Source: Physcia stellaris
Lineage: Eukaryota; Ascomycota; Lecanoromycetes; Caliciales; Physciaceae
DNA: 64,000 nt
Assembly: GCA_018902385.1 (NCBI GenBank)
Contig: JABSSW010000010.1
Coordinates: forward strand, 310,001-374,000
Direction of reading: 5' to 3'
The position numbers and the translations under genes were made by a program. The notes under the pieces were generated by a model. The model saw nothing but the letters and a program-made list of their open reading frames with translations, was not told the origin of the DNA and did no database searches. Positions 1 to 10,950 of the stretch are shown piece after piece; position 1 is the first letter of the stretch, and the number at the start of each line of letters is the position of its first letter.

Positions 1-3000
1 ACGAGTTTCTCTGTGTTCATTTCTAGATCATCTAAATACGCTTTGAAAGTGTTATTTTCCGTTTTCAACGAACGATTTTGTCGTTTCAGCTTTTCAATTC
101 GTGTACGAAAAATTCTTGTCGATTTCAATCATAATGCGAATTGTTTTTTATTGACAATTTCGTTAGCGACTTGTTTTCGAATCAATTTCACAACTTTGTT
201 TTCAATCGTTAATCGAGTTTTTTTCATTTTGAACATGAACTTGTCGATTTTGCATGTAATGAATTGATAAATTAAATTGACACGCGTTTTTTTGATTTTT
301 TTTGCTTTTCGATGTTTTTGTTGTTTTTCGAAATTTTCTCGTAAAGAGATTTTTGTTTTGTTTCAATTGTTTCATTCGTTTCTTTTTGATTTCAGTTTTT
401 GTTCGAAACAAATTGAATTCGCGAATTTTGTTTTTGAAAAAGTCGAATTCGATTGCTCAAAGTTTTTTAAACGTTTATTCGATCATATAAATTCGTCGTT
501 GTTTTTTTTAACATCAAATGATAATATTTTTCGAACAAAACATTTTTAAAATTTCAAACGTATGAAATTATGATTCATCGTTTTTTAATCGTAAATGACG
601 TGTCGTTGTTTAATTTCAATAATTTCTTCTCGCTAAATTTATTTTTCATGAAAACGTTTTTCGTGACGTGTTCATATTTTTGTTTTTGTTTTGTTGTCGT
701 TTTTCGTTTTTTCTTTTTTGTTTTGTTCGATTCAACAATTTTTGTTGTCGATTTCTTTTTAACATTCATCGTTTGTTTTTGAAATTTTTGAAGAATTTTC
801 TCTGTGTATGAAAAAATTTTTTTCGTGTTTTTTGCAATTTTTTTCGTGTTCATTGTTTGTTGTTTTGTTGTTTTTTCTTGCTTTTTTTTTTTTTATTTTT
901 ATTCTTTTGCTTTGCAATCTTTTTTTGTTTTTCTGTATTCATTGTCTGCATAGATGCTTTTTGCACATTAATTGAAAATATGAGTGATGATAAAGTGAAT
1001 AAAAAAAAAGTGTGCGAATTTCTCGCCGTAATGTGTTTCTCAGTCGAGTAGTGAGATTGAGCTGAGTGAAAAGATGATTTCGGAAATGAGAAATTTGATA
1101 ATTCGTTCATGATATTTTTGTCGATCGCAAAGTTCTGTAATTTTGTGAAATTGAAATGTCTTTGAAATTAAAACTTGAATTGAATGAAACAGGCGATTTT
1201 ATAAGATGAAATCTAGTTTGAAATATTCTGAATCGAAAAACGTATCGTCGAAAATTTGAATTGCGCTAAATCATAATGAAGATATTACGAAAATGAATAC
1301 GACGAAAATCATCATATCGTCGCGAAAAAATTCGCGAAATTGTTATCGTCTTGCGTGCATCTCGTTTCGCTCAAATATGTCATTTTGTCATAAGTGATTA
1401 CATTTTTCATCGACGTTTTTAGATTTGAACAGTCTGTAATCGATTGTTTATCTTGATATTTCGAATTTTACATTTTTCAGAATGAAAATTTAACGTCATC
1501 GTGTTTTGAACGAGATGAAAAAATTCATTATTTTATTTTTTTCGAATTTTTCTCGAAATCTTTTCTGTCGAAACAAAAATCGAAAAACAATACACGATAA
1601 ATATTAATGAATCATGATTTCTGTGAAGTCTTTCAATAGTGTCGATGATGATCGTCTGTCATAATTGATAATTCGTTTCGCGCAATTGTGAAATCTCATT
1701 ATTTGATTTATTCATTGAAATTCATAATTTGAACACAACTTTTTGAGTCTTGTGATTCACACTCTGCTTGAAAGTAATGCTAGTTGAGATTTTTCAAATG
1801 TTATTTTACGACAGGCGTTTTTGAATTGAAAAATTTCGTTAAGTTTCGATCTTCATAGTGATTTGTGTGATGATATTTTGAAAGTTTCTAAATCTCGAAA
1901 TTAAGTGAATGCTGAGAGAGACACTCGTTCGTTAAAGTATTATCGTCGATTATTTTCGAGCACACTTTCAATGACTGTAAGTTGAATAATGTAGATTATT
2001 GTTGCGTCAACGTTCTTTTGTATCTCTTTAAAGCATTATGCGATTTCAATCTCGCTCGATTTTCGATTATTGATTGATTAATTGTTGAAAATTCACGATT
2101 TTTTTTCATGTCACGTCATCAATTTCATTTCGTCTCGTTCTCATAATTGTCGATTGAAATATTTGATGATACATTTCATCACTTTTTGTCGATTTTTTTC
2201 GTTTTTTTTTTTTCATCGAAGTTTTGATCGCTCGTTTGCAATTTTGCTTTTTTAATTTTGATTTTGTCTCGATGTCACTGTTTCACGTTTTGCCGAATTT
2301 GATTGTTTATTTCTGTTATCGATTTTCAATTCTTGATTTGAATTTTATGTTTTTTTTTTTCAATTTATAATTTAACATCGTTTATCGAATATCGTTTTTT
2401 GACTTTTTCGATATACATTTTTTCAATCAGAAATTTTTTCCGTGTTGCGTCAATTTGCGAACAATATACGAATTTTTTCATTTTGTTTTCAATTTATGCG
2501 AATGTTGTTTTTTTTGCGTCAAACGTTTGAGTTTTATCAAACATTTCGTCGTAATTGAATTTTTGACGTTTTTTTGTTTTTTTTTTTTCAATCAATATTT
2601 TTTTTTGATTAAATCGTTTTTTTTCACGATCTGTATCGCGTAATTCATTCAGTTTAAATAATCGTTGTTCAAACGCAAATTTTTCAATAGTTAATTTTTT
2701 TTCAATATTTGAAAAAAAAGATTTTTTTAAGATAACATTTTTATCATTTTTATTCGCAATGAAGTTTTCGTAAAATGCGTTTTCGATAAAATATTTAAAT
2801 TGATAATCGAACAATATTTTCGTTGAAAAAAATTCGTATATACGAATTAGTTGATATTGATTGCATTCACAACATTAAATAGTAACAAATTTCATTCGAG
2901 AATCATTTTTGAATGATGTTGTAAAATTGCGCGAAAACAATTCAAAATGAAACGATTGTATCGTTCGAAAAGTTTTACAAATTGAAAATGCGAAATCGAA

Positions 3001-6000
3001 ACAAAAATTTGTCATATTTTACGATGCGATAAATATTTTGAAAATAATTTTTTAAAATGCGTTTCATTATCGTGATATACGATTTTTGAACATTCGAATA
3101 CGTTTATCATTTTTTTTTCGAAAAACATGACAAAATTTTCAAAAATTGCGTTTGACATTGCGTCAGCGAACAGAAATCGACACATGTAATCGACGTCAAT
3201 TTGTATAAATTTCGTTTCATTTTTGACGATAAAATTGATCGATTTCAAATAATTTGTTTCGACAAAATCGAATGATTGAATGAAAACAATAAATAAAAAT
3301 TTTTCAATCGATTTTAAAAAATTCAACATTTGACAATTCGAACATGAACGACAAAATTCAAAAATATTTTTAAATTTAATCGATCAATAATATTTTTCGA
3401 TTGTTTTGATTTGCGTGATTTTTTTCGAAAAATGTTCACAAACGTTATGCAATAAAATCAGAATTTGAATCATTTTTTCGACATGAAAACAACGATTATA
3501 ACGTTCGAATTTTTCAAAATACGTCAATTTTCGCGAATTTTTGCTTTCAATTAACAGAAATTTTTTAAATTTTTTTTTTGACATTTTATGAACGATTTCA
3601 AGCAAAAATTATCAATTTTAATAACATTTCGAATTTTGTATTTCACGATATTCGCATATCAGAAATCGTTTAATCATTTTTGTCAAATCATTTTTCAATC
3701 ATTTTTCGAAATCGAAAATGTATCATTTTGAAATTGTTCATCATTTGTCGTAATTGAATTTTTTGTTATTTTCGACAATTTGTTCGCTAAAAAAGTAAAA
3801 AAATTATTTCATAGAAATTGTTCGTCATTTGTCGTAATTGAGTTTTTTGTGACAGAAAAAATCATCATCGTAAATTCGAAACTGAAAAACGATAAAAATG
3901 AATAATTTATGATTTTTGACAAATCGTTTGTTATGATTAAGTTTTTTTTTTGAAACATGAATGATATTCAGATTGAATTTCGATAACGTTAATTGTCAAC
4001 GAGTTATTTTATTTGTTGTATTTTCGTTTTTCAAACATTTCGTTAATGTTGAATGATTCGTGTACAATTTGATCGAATATTGAAAATTTTGTATTAATCA
4101 TTTGATTTTTGTCAAACATTTCACGATTGTTAATGTTTTTTTTTCAATAATTTGATATTTGATTTGTGAAAAATTGTATTGATAATTTAAAAACATCATT
4201 ATTTGTATGTCGTTCAGAAATTTTTTACGATAAACGATTTCAAACGAATGATTATCAAATTGAAATAAAATTTCGTTTGTTTCAATTTTAAAAACGTCGA
4301 TAACAAAATGTCATTAACGTGTATTATTTTCGTTTGAACATATGATTTTTATAATTGTTTTTTTAATTTTTGAAATATTCGTTCATGATTGAAAATTTAC
4401 AAAAATTTTTTTTCTGTTTAACATTTTGTTTTTTGTCATTTTCAAAATGATGATTGTTTTTTTCATTATGATCGTACGAAGAAAAAAAAATCGATCGACG
4501 CGTTCAAAATATATTTTTAAAAAAAAATAACATGTACAGAAAACGTTTCAATTTTCTTTACAAATAAACGAAAAATATTTTCTAAACATTTTTATTTTGT
4601 TTTCATTGAATTTAATGTTTTAAAATTTCGTTTATGTTTTAATAATTGTATTTTGAACGTGAAAAATTCGCATTTTTTGAAATTCAAAATAAATTTTGCT
4701 CATATTAGTTTTGAAAAATAATGAATATGTAAAAAATTAATCAATGTTTGTAAAATGTCGAATTTTTTTACGTCGTCATCAATAAAATGATTGAAAATTG
4801 AATGTTCAAAATTCACATTCGATAAAACAAATTTGAATTCGATTTTGATATATTGTTTGTAACAATATTCTTTAATTGAAAATATGTTTCAAATTTTTCT
4901 GTTGTATTTTGTTTTATTCTAAAATAACAATAAAATTCAATGATTGTATTGATATCAAATTTGTACGTATAAAAAAAATGAACAAAAATCGTTCAAAAAT
5001 CATTCGTCGCGTTCGTTTTAAACAAATATTTGACGAAAAATTGTGTTAAATTTTTGAAAATTGATTCGATTTTACGCATTGATTGATTCGTTTTGATAAT
5101 AATTTCGTTTAAATTACAAAAAACATGCATCATTTTCAATTTTTCATTTGATTTTCGAAAAAATCGTGTTTTTGAAAATCAAAAAAATTGTATTTTATGA
5201 TGATTTCAGTTTTTTCTAACAATGAAATATTTTTTTTTTTTTGTTATTTCATTTTTTTTGTTGTGTAAAAAACAAATTTAATTATTCGCGAAATGATATG
5301 TTGATACGTTGAAATTTTGTATTCAATTAAATTCGTAAAAAATATATTTTTAATATTCGTAACAAAAACGTCTTTTCAAATTTCTAATAAACAATGTATT
5401 TCATGCTTTTTTTGATTCGTAACGATCAAATTTTTTATCAAATTTGAAAAAGTTTTCAATCATAAATTGAATTTTTTCGAAATTTCTGTTAATAATTTTT
5501 TGCGAAATTCAATTGATTTTCTTTTAATAAAAAAATTCATTTTTTTTTTCTCAAAGATTTTTTTTCATCATGTATTTGTATCGAAATTTCTTGATAAATA
5601 TTTACGACAAAAAAATTGAAAATCGAAATTTTCTTTTTCGACGATGATTTTGTTAATCATTTTTAATAATTTTCGATCATTTGTATTTGCGTTTTTTGAA
5701 ATTTAATTTTCGTCGCATTTTTAATCGAATTTTTTATTTTATGTTCGAATTTTTGTTTACAAACAATTTTTTCGTTTTTATCATGTTTCAATTTCATTCA
5801 CATCGTAAACAAATGATTTATAATAAAAAATTTGAAAAACATTTTTTTGTTTCGTCATTCATTTTTTTTTTTTCGAATTTATTTTTGTCAATCAAATGTT
5901 TTTCGAAAAAAATTTACGTCGAATTTTTTTATGACAGAAAATTTTGATGTCATAATGTAATTTGTCGATATTTCAATTTTTTGATGATAGTTTACGTAAT

Positions 6001-9000
6001 TAATTTCATTTTTTTATTTTTAACAACGTTTTTTAATTTTTTTTTTTGATTTTTTATTTTTCGATTATACATCGTCGTTTTTATTTTGACGTCGACATCA
6101 TTTTTTCGATTTTTTTAATTTTGTTGAATGATTATTTTCGTTCGTTTTACGTTTCAATGTCGTCGAAAAACATAATTTTTTTTCTGATTTGCGTTTTTTT
6201 TTTTCAAATTTATTTTTATCATCAAATTAGTTTTTTCGTTTCACATTTTTTTTCAATTTTTTTTACGATTTGTCGAAAAAATTTTTCAATTTTTTTTTTT
6301 TTTCGTATTTCAAATCAATGAACGTTTCGATATTAACATTTTGCATTAACGCGACGTTCATTTCAACTTCGTATATTTTTTTTCGATTTTTTTTTTCGAA
6401 ATCAAATATTTTTATTTTTTTGTAATTTTTTGCAATCGCGTTTTTAATTCAATATTCGTCAAATTTGTACAAATCGATTGCGATTACGTTTTTTAATCAC
6501 GATTTTTTTAAATCATCGAATAAATCGTTTTTTTTGACATAATTCAAATTTGTATCACACGATTAATTTTTGTCGTGACGATTTTCAATTTGATATATTT
6601 CGAAAAACGAATTTTGTTTTCGTTTGTTATGATTATTGTCATAAATTTTTTCGAATATGTAATTTCGTTCATTGCGTGAAAAATTCGTTCAAAAATGAAA
6701 TTTAATGTAAAATTCGAATCGACAAACATTTTTTTGATGTTTTAAATATTAAACAATGATTTGCGAAATCTGATCATCGTTTGAATGTAAAAATTTTTTA
6801 TTAAAAAATTCGTTAATGAAATTTGAAATGAAACAAAATTAATGAAACGACGATAAAATTTTTTGAAATCGTTTGTTGAATTTTTTGCGAAACGTTTCAT
6901 GCGTTTGTAAAAAATTTTTGATTTCATCGTGTGTCGATCTAATGAATTTGATCGAAATATATTGTTTTTTGTCATTTTATGAACATGATTGACTTTTTCT
7001 ATTTGTTTTGCAAATTGTACATTTTTTTTGCTTTTTGTCGTAAAAAGTCTTTTTTTTTTTCGATTGAAATTTGATTGTAATTTTATTACGTTTGTCAATT
7101 GTGTTTTTGTTCGCGAAATCATGATTAATAATTGTTTCAATTCAATGTTAATGTTGATATTTTTTATTCAATCATTGAAATCAAACATTTTTTCGTTTGT
7201 TTTCACAATTTTTATGAATTGTATTTGTGTTTTATTTCTTGTTGTTCGTTTTTGTTGAGTTTTTTGTATAAACGAAATCAATGAAACAAATGACGCATTC
7301 GAATTATTTCGTATCGTTTTCGAATTCGATGATTTATTTTTTATAATTTCATCGATGAAATCAAATTTTTCAAAATTTGTAAAAAATTTCGATGTTTAAT
7401 TTTGTTGAAATCGATTATTGTTAAAATTTTCAATGCGACGAGACATTTTGATTTTGAATTTTTTTTGATTCATTATTTTTTTCAAAATGAAATTTGAATC
7501 AATTTTGTATTCGATCGCATTTTTTTTAACGATCAATATTTTTTTTTTGTTTTCACAAAATTCGCATTGATTGTTTTGATTCAAATATATTTGTTTATCG
7601 TCTAAATTTCATTCGTCGATCATTTTTTGTCATTTTGAAATATCATGAATGTTTGTTGAATAACAATCGTGTTCGATCATAAAAAATTTTGTCGTACGAA
7701 ATCTTTTCGCAAATGATATTTGTTGTGTCGTCGAACGTTTTTTTTTTTCGTTTTTTCGAAACAAACGATTTGTATCTTTTTTAAACGTTTGAAAATGAAA
7801 ACATTGTTTGAAAAAATGTTCGATTTTTTCACAATTATAACAAATAAAAAAATTAACATTGTTGAACGACGTTGCAAATGATACAATTGCAAACGCGTAA
7901 TACAGAAAATATTGTAAATTTTTTTTGAAATTTTTATTTTGTTGTTTTTCATATTTTTGATTCTGATATTTTTGTTGATTATTTCGATTTTGATTGTTTT
8001 GATTTTGATTTTTCTGATTGTATTTTTGTTTTTTTATTGAATGCATCATTACGATAAAAAACAAAAACATTTTCGACATTTTTTTGTTTTTCAAATTGAC
8101 GTTTTTTGAATGATATTGAAACGTTGAAATCGACAAATTGTCGAATAAAAATCGAAATGATTTTGTTATTTTGATTTAGAATGATTGCAAATATACGATT
8201 TTTTGAATTCATTTTTCGTTGTAATTTCGTTATCGAATTTTTTTTATTTTGATTTTCGATAATATTTTTGATTAGTTTAACAATGATTTCAAAATCGTAC
8301 GTCGAATTTTCTTTTTGTGCAATTGTTTTTTAACGATTTTTTTCGTCATGTTATCGTTCAATTTCGATATCATTTTGTATAATATTTGATTTTGTATCTT
8401 TTTGAAAAATATTCGTTGAATTTTTTTCGTTTTTTCAACATATTCACTCAACGATTTTTTTAATTGTTTAAAATTATATAATGCATTTAAAATCGATTCG
8501 TATTCAATTTTTTTTTTTTTTAGAAAATTTTTTTGCGAAAGTTTTTTAAAAACATTTCAATTTTTCATCAAAATATTTTTTTGATTATTAATTCATTTGA
8601 TTGCGTTTTTTTTAATTTTGAATATCACGATGTAACATTGAAAAATTTTTTTGTTTTTCGTGTTTAATTGTGATTGAATCAAATATTGAATTTCGATGAG
8701 TCGTAATCATCGAGAAAAATTTTTCGAAAAATATTCGTGAAAATTCGAAATTTGTATGATTTTCGAAAACATTTTTTTTTGATAATCAATTACGACAAAC
8801 GTTTTTAACGTATTGATGTTTTTGAAAATAATAAATTGTTTCGTGAAATATTGTGAAAATATTTTCACAAAAGTCGTTTTACGATGAAAATGAGAAATTT
8901 TTCGTTGAAATTGCTTAAAAAATGAAATCAATTCGTCGATGAAAATGAAAACTCGACTTTTTGATTTTGAAAATTCAATAAAAATAACGAGATTGTTTAT

Positions 9001-9830
9001 CGCAAAAAATTTTGATAAATCAATAAATTCAATTGATGATTTAAATATCGAAATGATTGCGAATGTTGAAATAAATTCGAAAAATTCGTTTTTCAATGTT
9101 TTGCTATTTATCGACATTGAAATTACTGATTTAAAAACAGATAATTTAATTGAATTTCACAAACGAATTTTTTTCGTCTGTTTTTTTTCTCGAATTTTGT
9201 ACAAATCAAAAATAAAATTTATGTCAAAGTTCGATTTTGACATCAATTTATTTTCAAAAAAAAATTTATGATAAATGTTTTCAATTTATTTCGATGAAAT
9301 AATTGAAAAATGATAAGTTTTGAAAGAAAAATTATGACAAGTGTTTTTTTTTCAAAAATCGTTGAGAAAACTCAACGAAAAATTTCATTTTTCGAAAGAT
9401 GCGAATCTGTTGATTTCGACTAAAATCGATTATGATAAAATTGTCAGAATTGATAACGAAAAATGCGAATATTTCGAATAAACAAATCGATGATAATAGA
9501 ATGAATTGTTGAATGATTTTGCGATGTGATAAAGTCGTAATTTTAATATTTGATGTATGAATGATGTTTTTGAAATTGATGAATAATCGTTATTGTATTG
9601 TAAATTTTGAATTTTGACGTTTGACGATTTTCAAATTCTTTTATCGTAATTTCAATTTCATTCGACGTTTTGTATTTTCGTGACATTCAGTTTCGAATTT
9701 TGATTGCGAATCAATGATAAAAATTTAAATAATTTCTGACTAAATCATCAAATGAAAAGTTCAAATAGTAGAAACAACAAGAAAATCGATATTACGATAG
9801 AGCACAATTGAGTGATAAAAATGATTAATT
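1..9830. other. AT-rich, CpC/CpT-depleted block
   Basis: This block is very AT-rich and ends abruptly near 9830, where the sequence turns to normal composition. A hand count over 5641-6300 gives 66 C residues on the plus strand: 33 followed by A, 32 by G, one by T and none by C. The complementary signal agrees, with three ApG and no GpG there. About 850-2150 is milder: over 1621-1860, 11 of 33 C are CpT and none is CpC. The numerous Phe- or Lys-rich open frames are products of the T and A runs. I see no host gene. The block is best read as a heterochromatic, repeat-derived isochore altered by a directed C-to-T process. Whether it is a centromere flank, a subtelomere or an ordinary AT island cannot be told from this window. 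Confidence 0.85.
2494..9117 (-). mobile_element. Ty3/Gypsy LTR retrotransposon fossil, deeply eroded
   Basis: Scattered minus-strand frames keep recognisable pieces in the order expected for a Ty3/Gypsy element. A Gag-like stretch ends in a CCHC zinc knuckle (spacing C-x2-C-x4-H-x4-C) near 7803-7844. An integrase zinc region lies in 3384-3605 and an integrase core in 3012-3329. A typical post-core segment with an ELR-like motif lies in 2494-2814. The reverse transcriptase and RNase H should fall at about 3.7-6.5 kb, but I could not recognise them with confidence. Limits are those of the recognisable parts; no LTRs or target duplication were found, and the element may extend on both sides. It is broken many times over and looks old. 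More than one insertion may be layered here. Confidence 0.7.
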
Positions 9831-10950
9831 TGCTAGCTACGGCCAGAGGTCAGATATGCACTTTGATGACTAACTAGCGGCCATATCGGCCATAGCACCT
9901 GCAGGCCCTACAGCGTTAGGCGATTCGGAGGCTAGCAGCGTGGTAAAAGCATAACATTTTCAGGATTTTCATCGATGATGCTCCATTTCCCAATGTGGAC
10001 GGGAGGCGCAAACTTCCCCACGCGTCCTAAGATCGTCCATTCGCTACCTCTGCATTAATCCATCACTCACTCAGGTATAACGTACCACGCTTCATGACCT
10101 GCAGAATGCAGGATGCAGGATGCAGCCCCACGTGCCCCTGCACCGCCGGCTACTCGCACCCGATCGTACCTAGGTAAGTATGTGACAATTCTCCACTCGT
10201 CACCGCGCGCCCGCATCGGAATAATTTTGAAGCCAAGGAGTGGCCAAGGCAAACTCATTCTCTAGTGCCGAGGTTCATCGTACTAGAGCAACATGTCGTG
10301 CCACCTCGAGGCTGCCTGAGACATACGACAAGAAGTCTCTCCTTGCTGATGGTTGGCCCACGAACGCCCGAGCTCGGAGCCTGCCATGGGGGCTATTTTG
10401 TATGGCGAACAGCTGCGAAGAGCCGCCGCAAACCGCCAGGGTATGAGAGGGCCAGCTTGTACAGCGATGGACTGGTAGGCTTACCCTCGTACGGATATCC
10501 AATTCCAACGTGCATTCAAGAAGCGAGAGCGAGGCCTGCATCTATCCGCGATTCACCAATCGCGTCGCGGTCGAAAAACCGGTCATCGCCTTCCGTGATC
10601 ACGGACCAGCTGGACTCAAGGACTACTCGTACTATGGCGGTCCAGTACAGTCGATTTCATGACCCTGAGGCTACCACACAGTAATTGGCAACATTTCTAT
10701 TACACATAAATTGAAATCCTTGTCCATTCAATGGATTTGTGCGTACAGCCTAGTACTTCGGAAACGAAAAGTCATTCAGCCCTTGTTCCTTCGATACTAC
10801 CTCGCTTCTCCTGGCTAAGCAAGTGCCGGACAAGTTACACTTTCTACGTAGAACATATATTGCTGTAGTGAACTGTCCGCTCTTCTACAGTTCGCAATCT
10901 TGTAGCCCACATAGCCTATCAGTATATCATATCTTTTGGCAAAGTCTATA
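9831..10950. other. Intergenic, tyrosinase upstream region
   Basis: Normal-composition sequence lies between the AT-rich block and the tyrosinase start. It includes a run of small open frames, the longest being 139 codons at 10265-10684 on the plus strand. That frame overlaps equally open frames on both strands and shows no recognisable domain. No gene is called here; the promoter of the tyrosinase presumably lies at the right end. Confidence 0.6.

Noticed and set aside
575-853. Lys-rich minus-strand frames near the left edge
   Set aside because: Low-complexity products of A-rich runs with no domain or start context.
5681-6321. Plus-strand Phe-rich frames that look like membrane proteins
   Set aside because: They are translations of T-rich, CpY-poor DNA opposite a minus-strand fossil; the composition alone creates them.
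10265-10684. 139-codon plus-strand ORF upstream of the tyrosinase
   Set aside because: Overlapped by open frames on both strands, no domain, no splice support.
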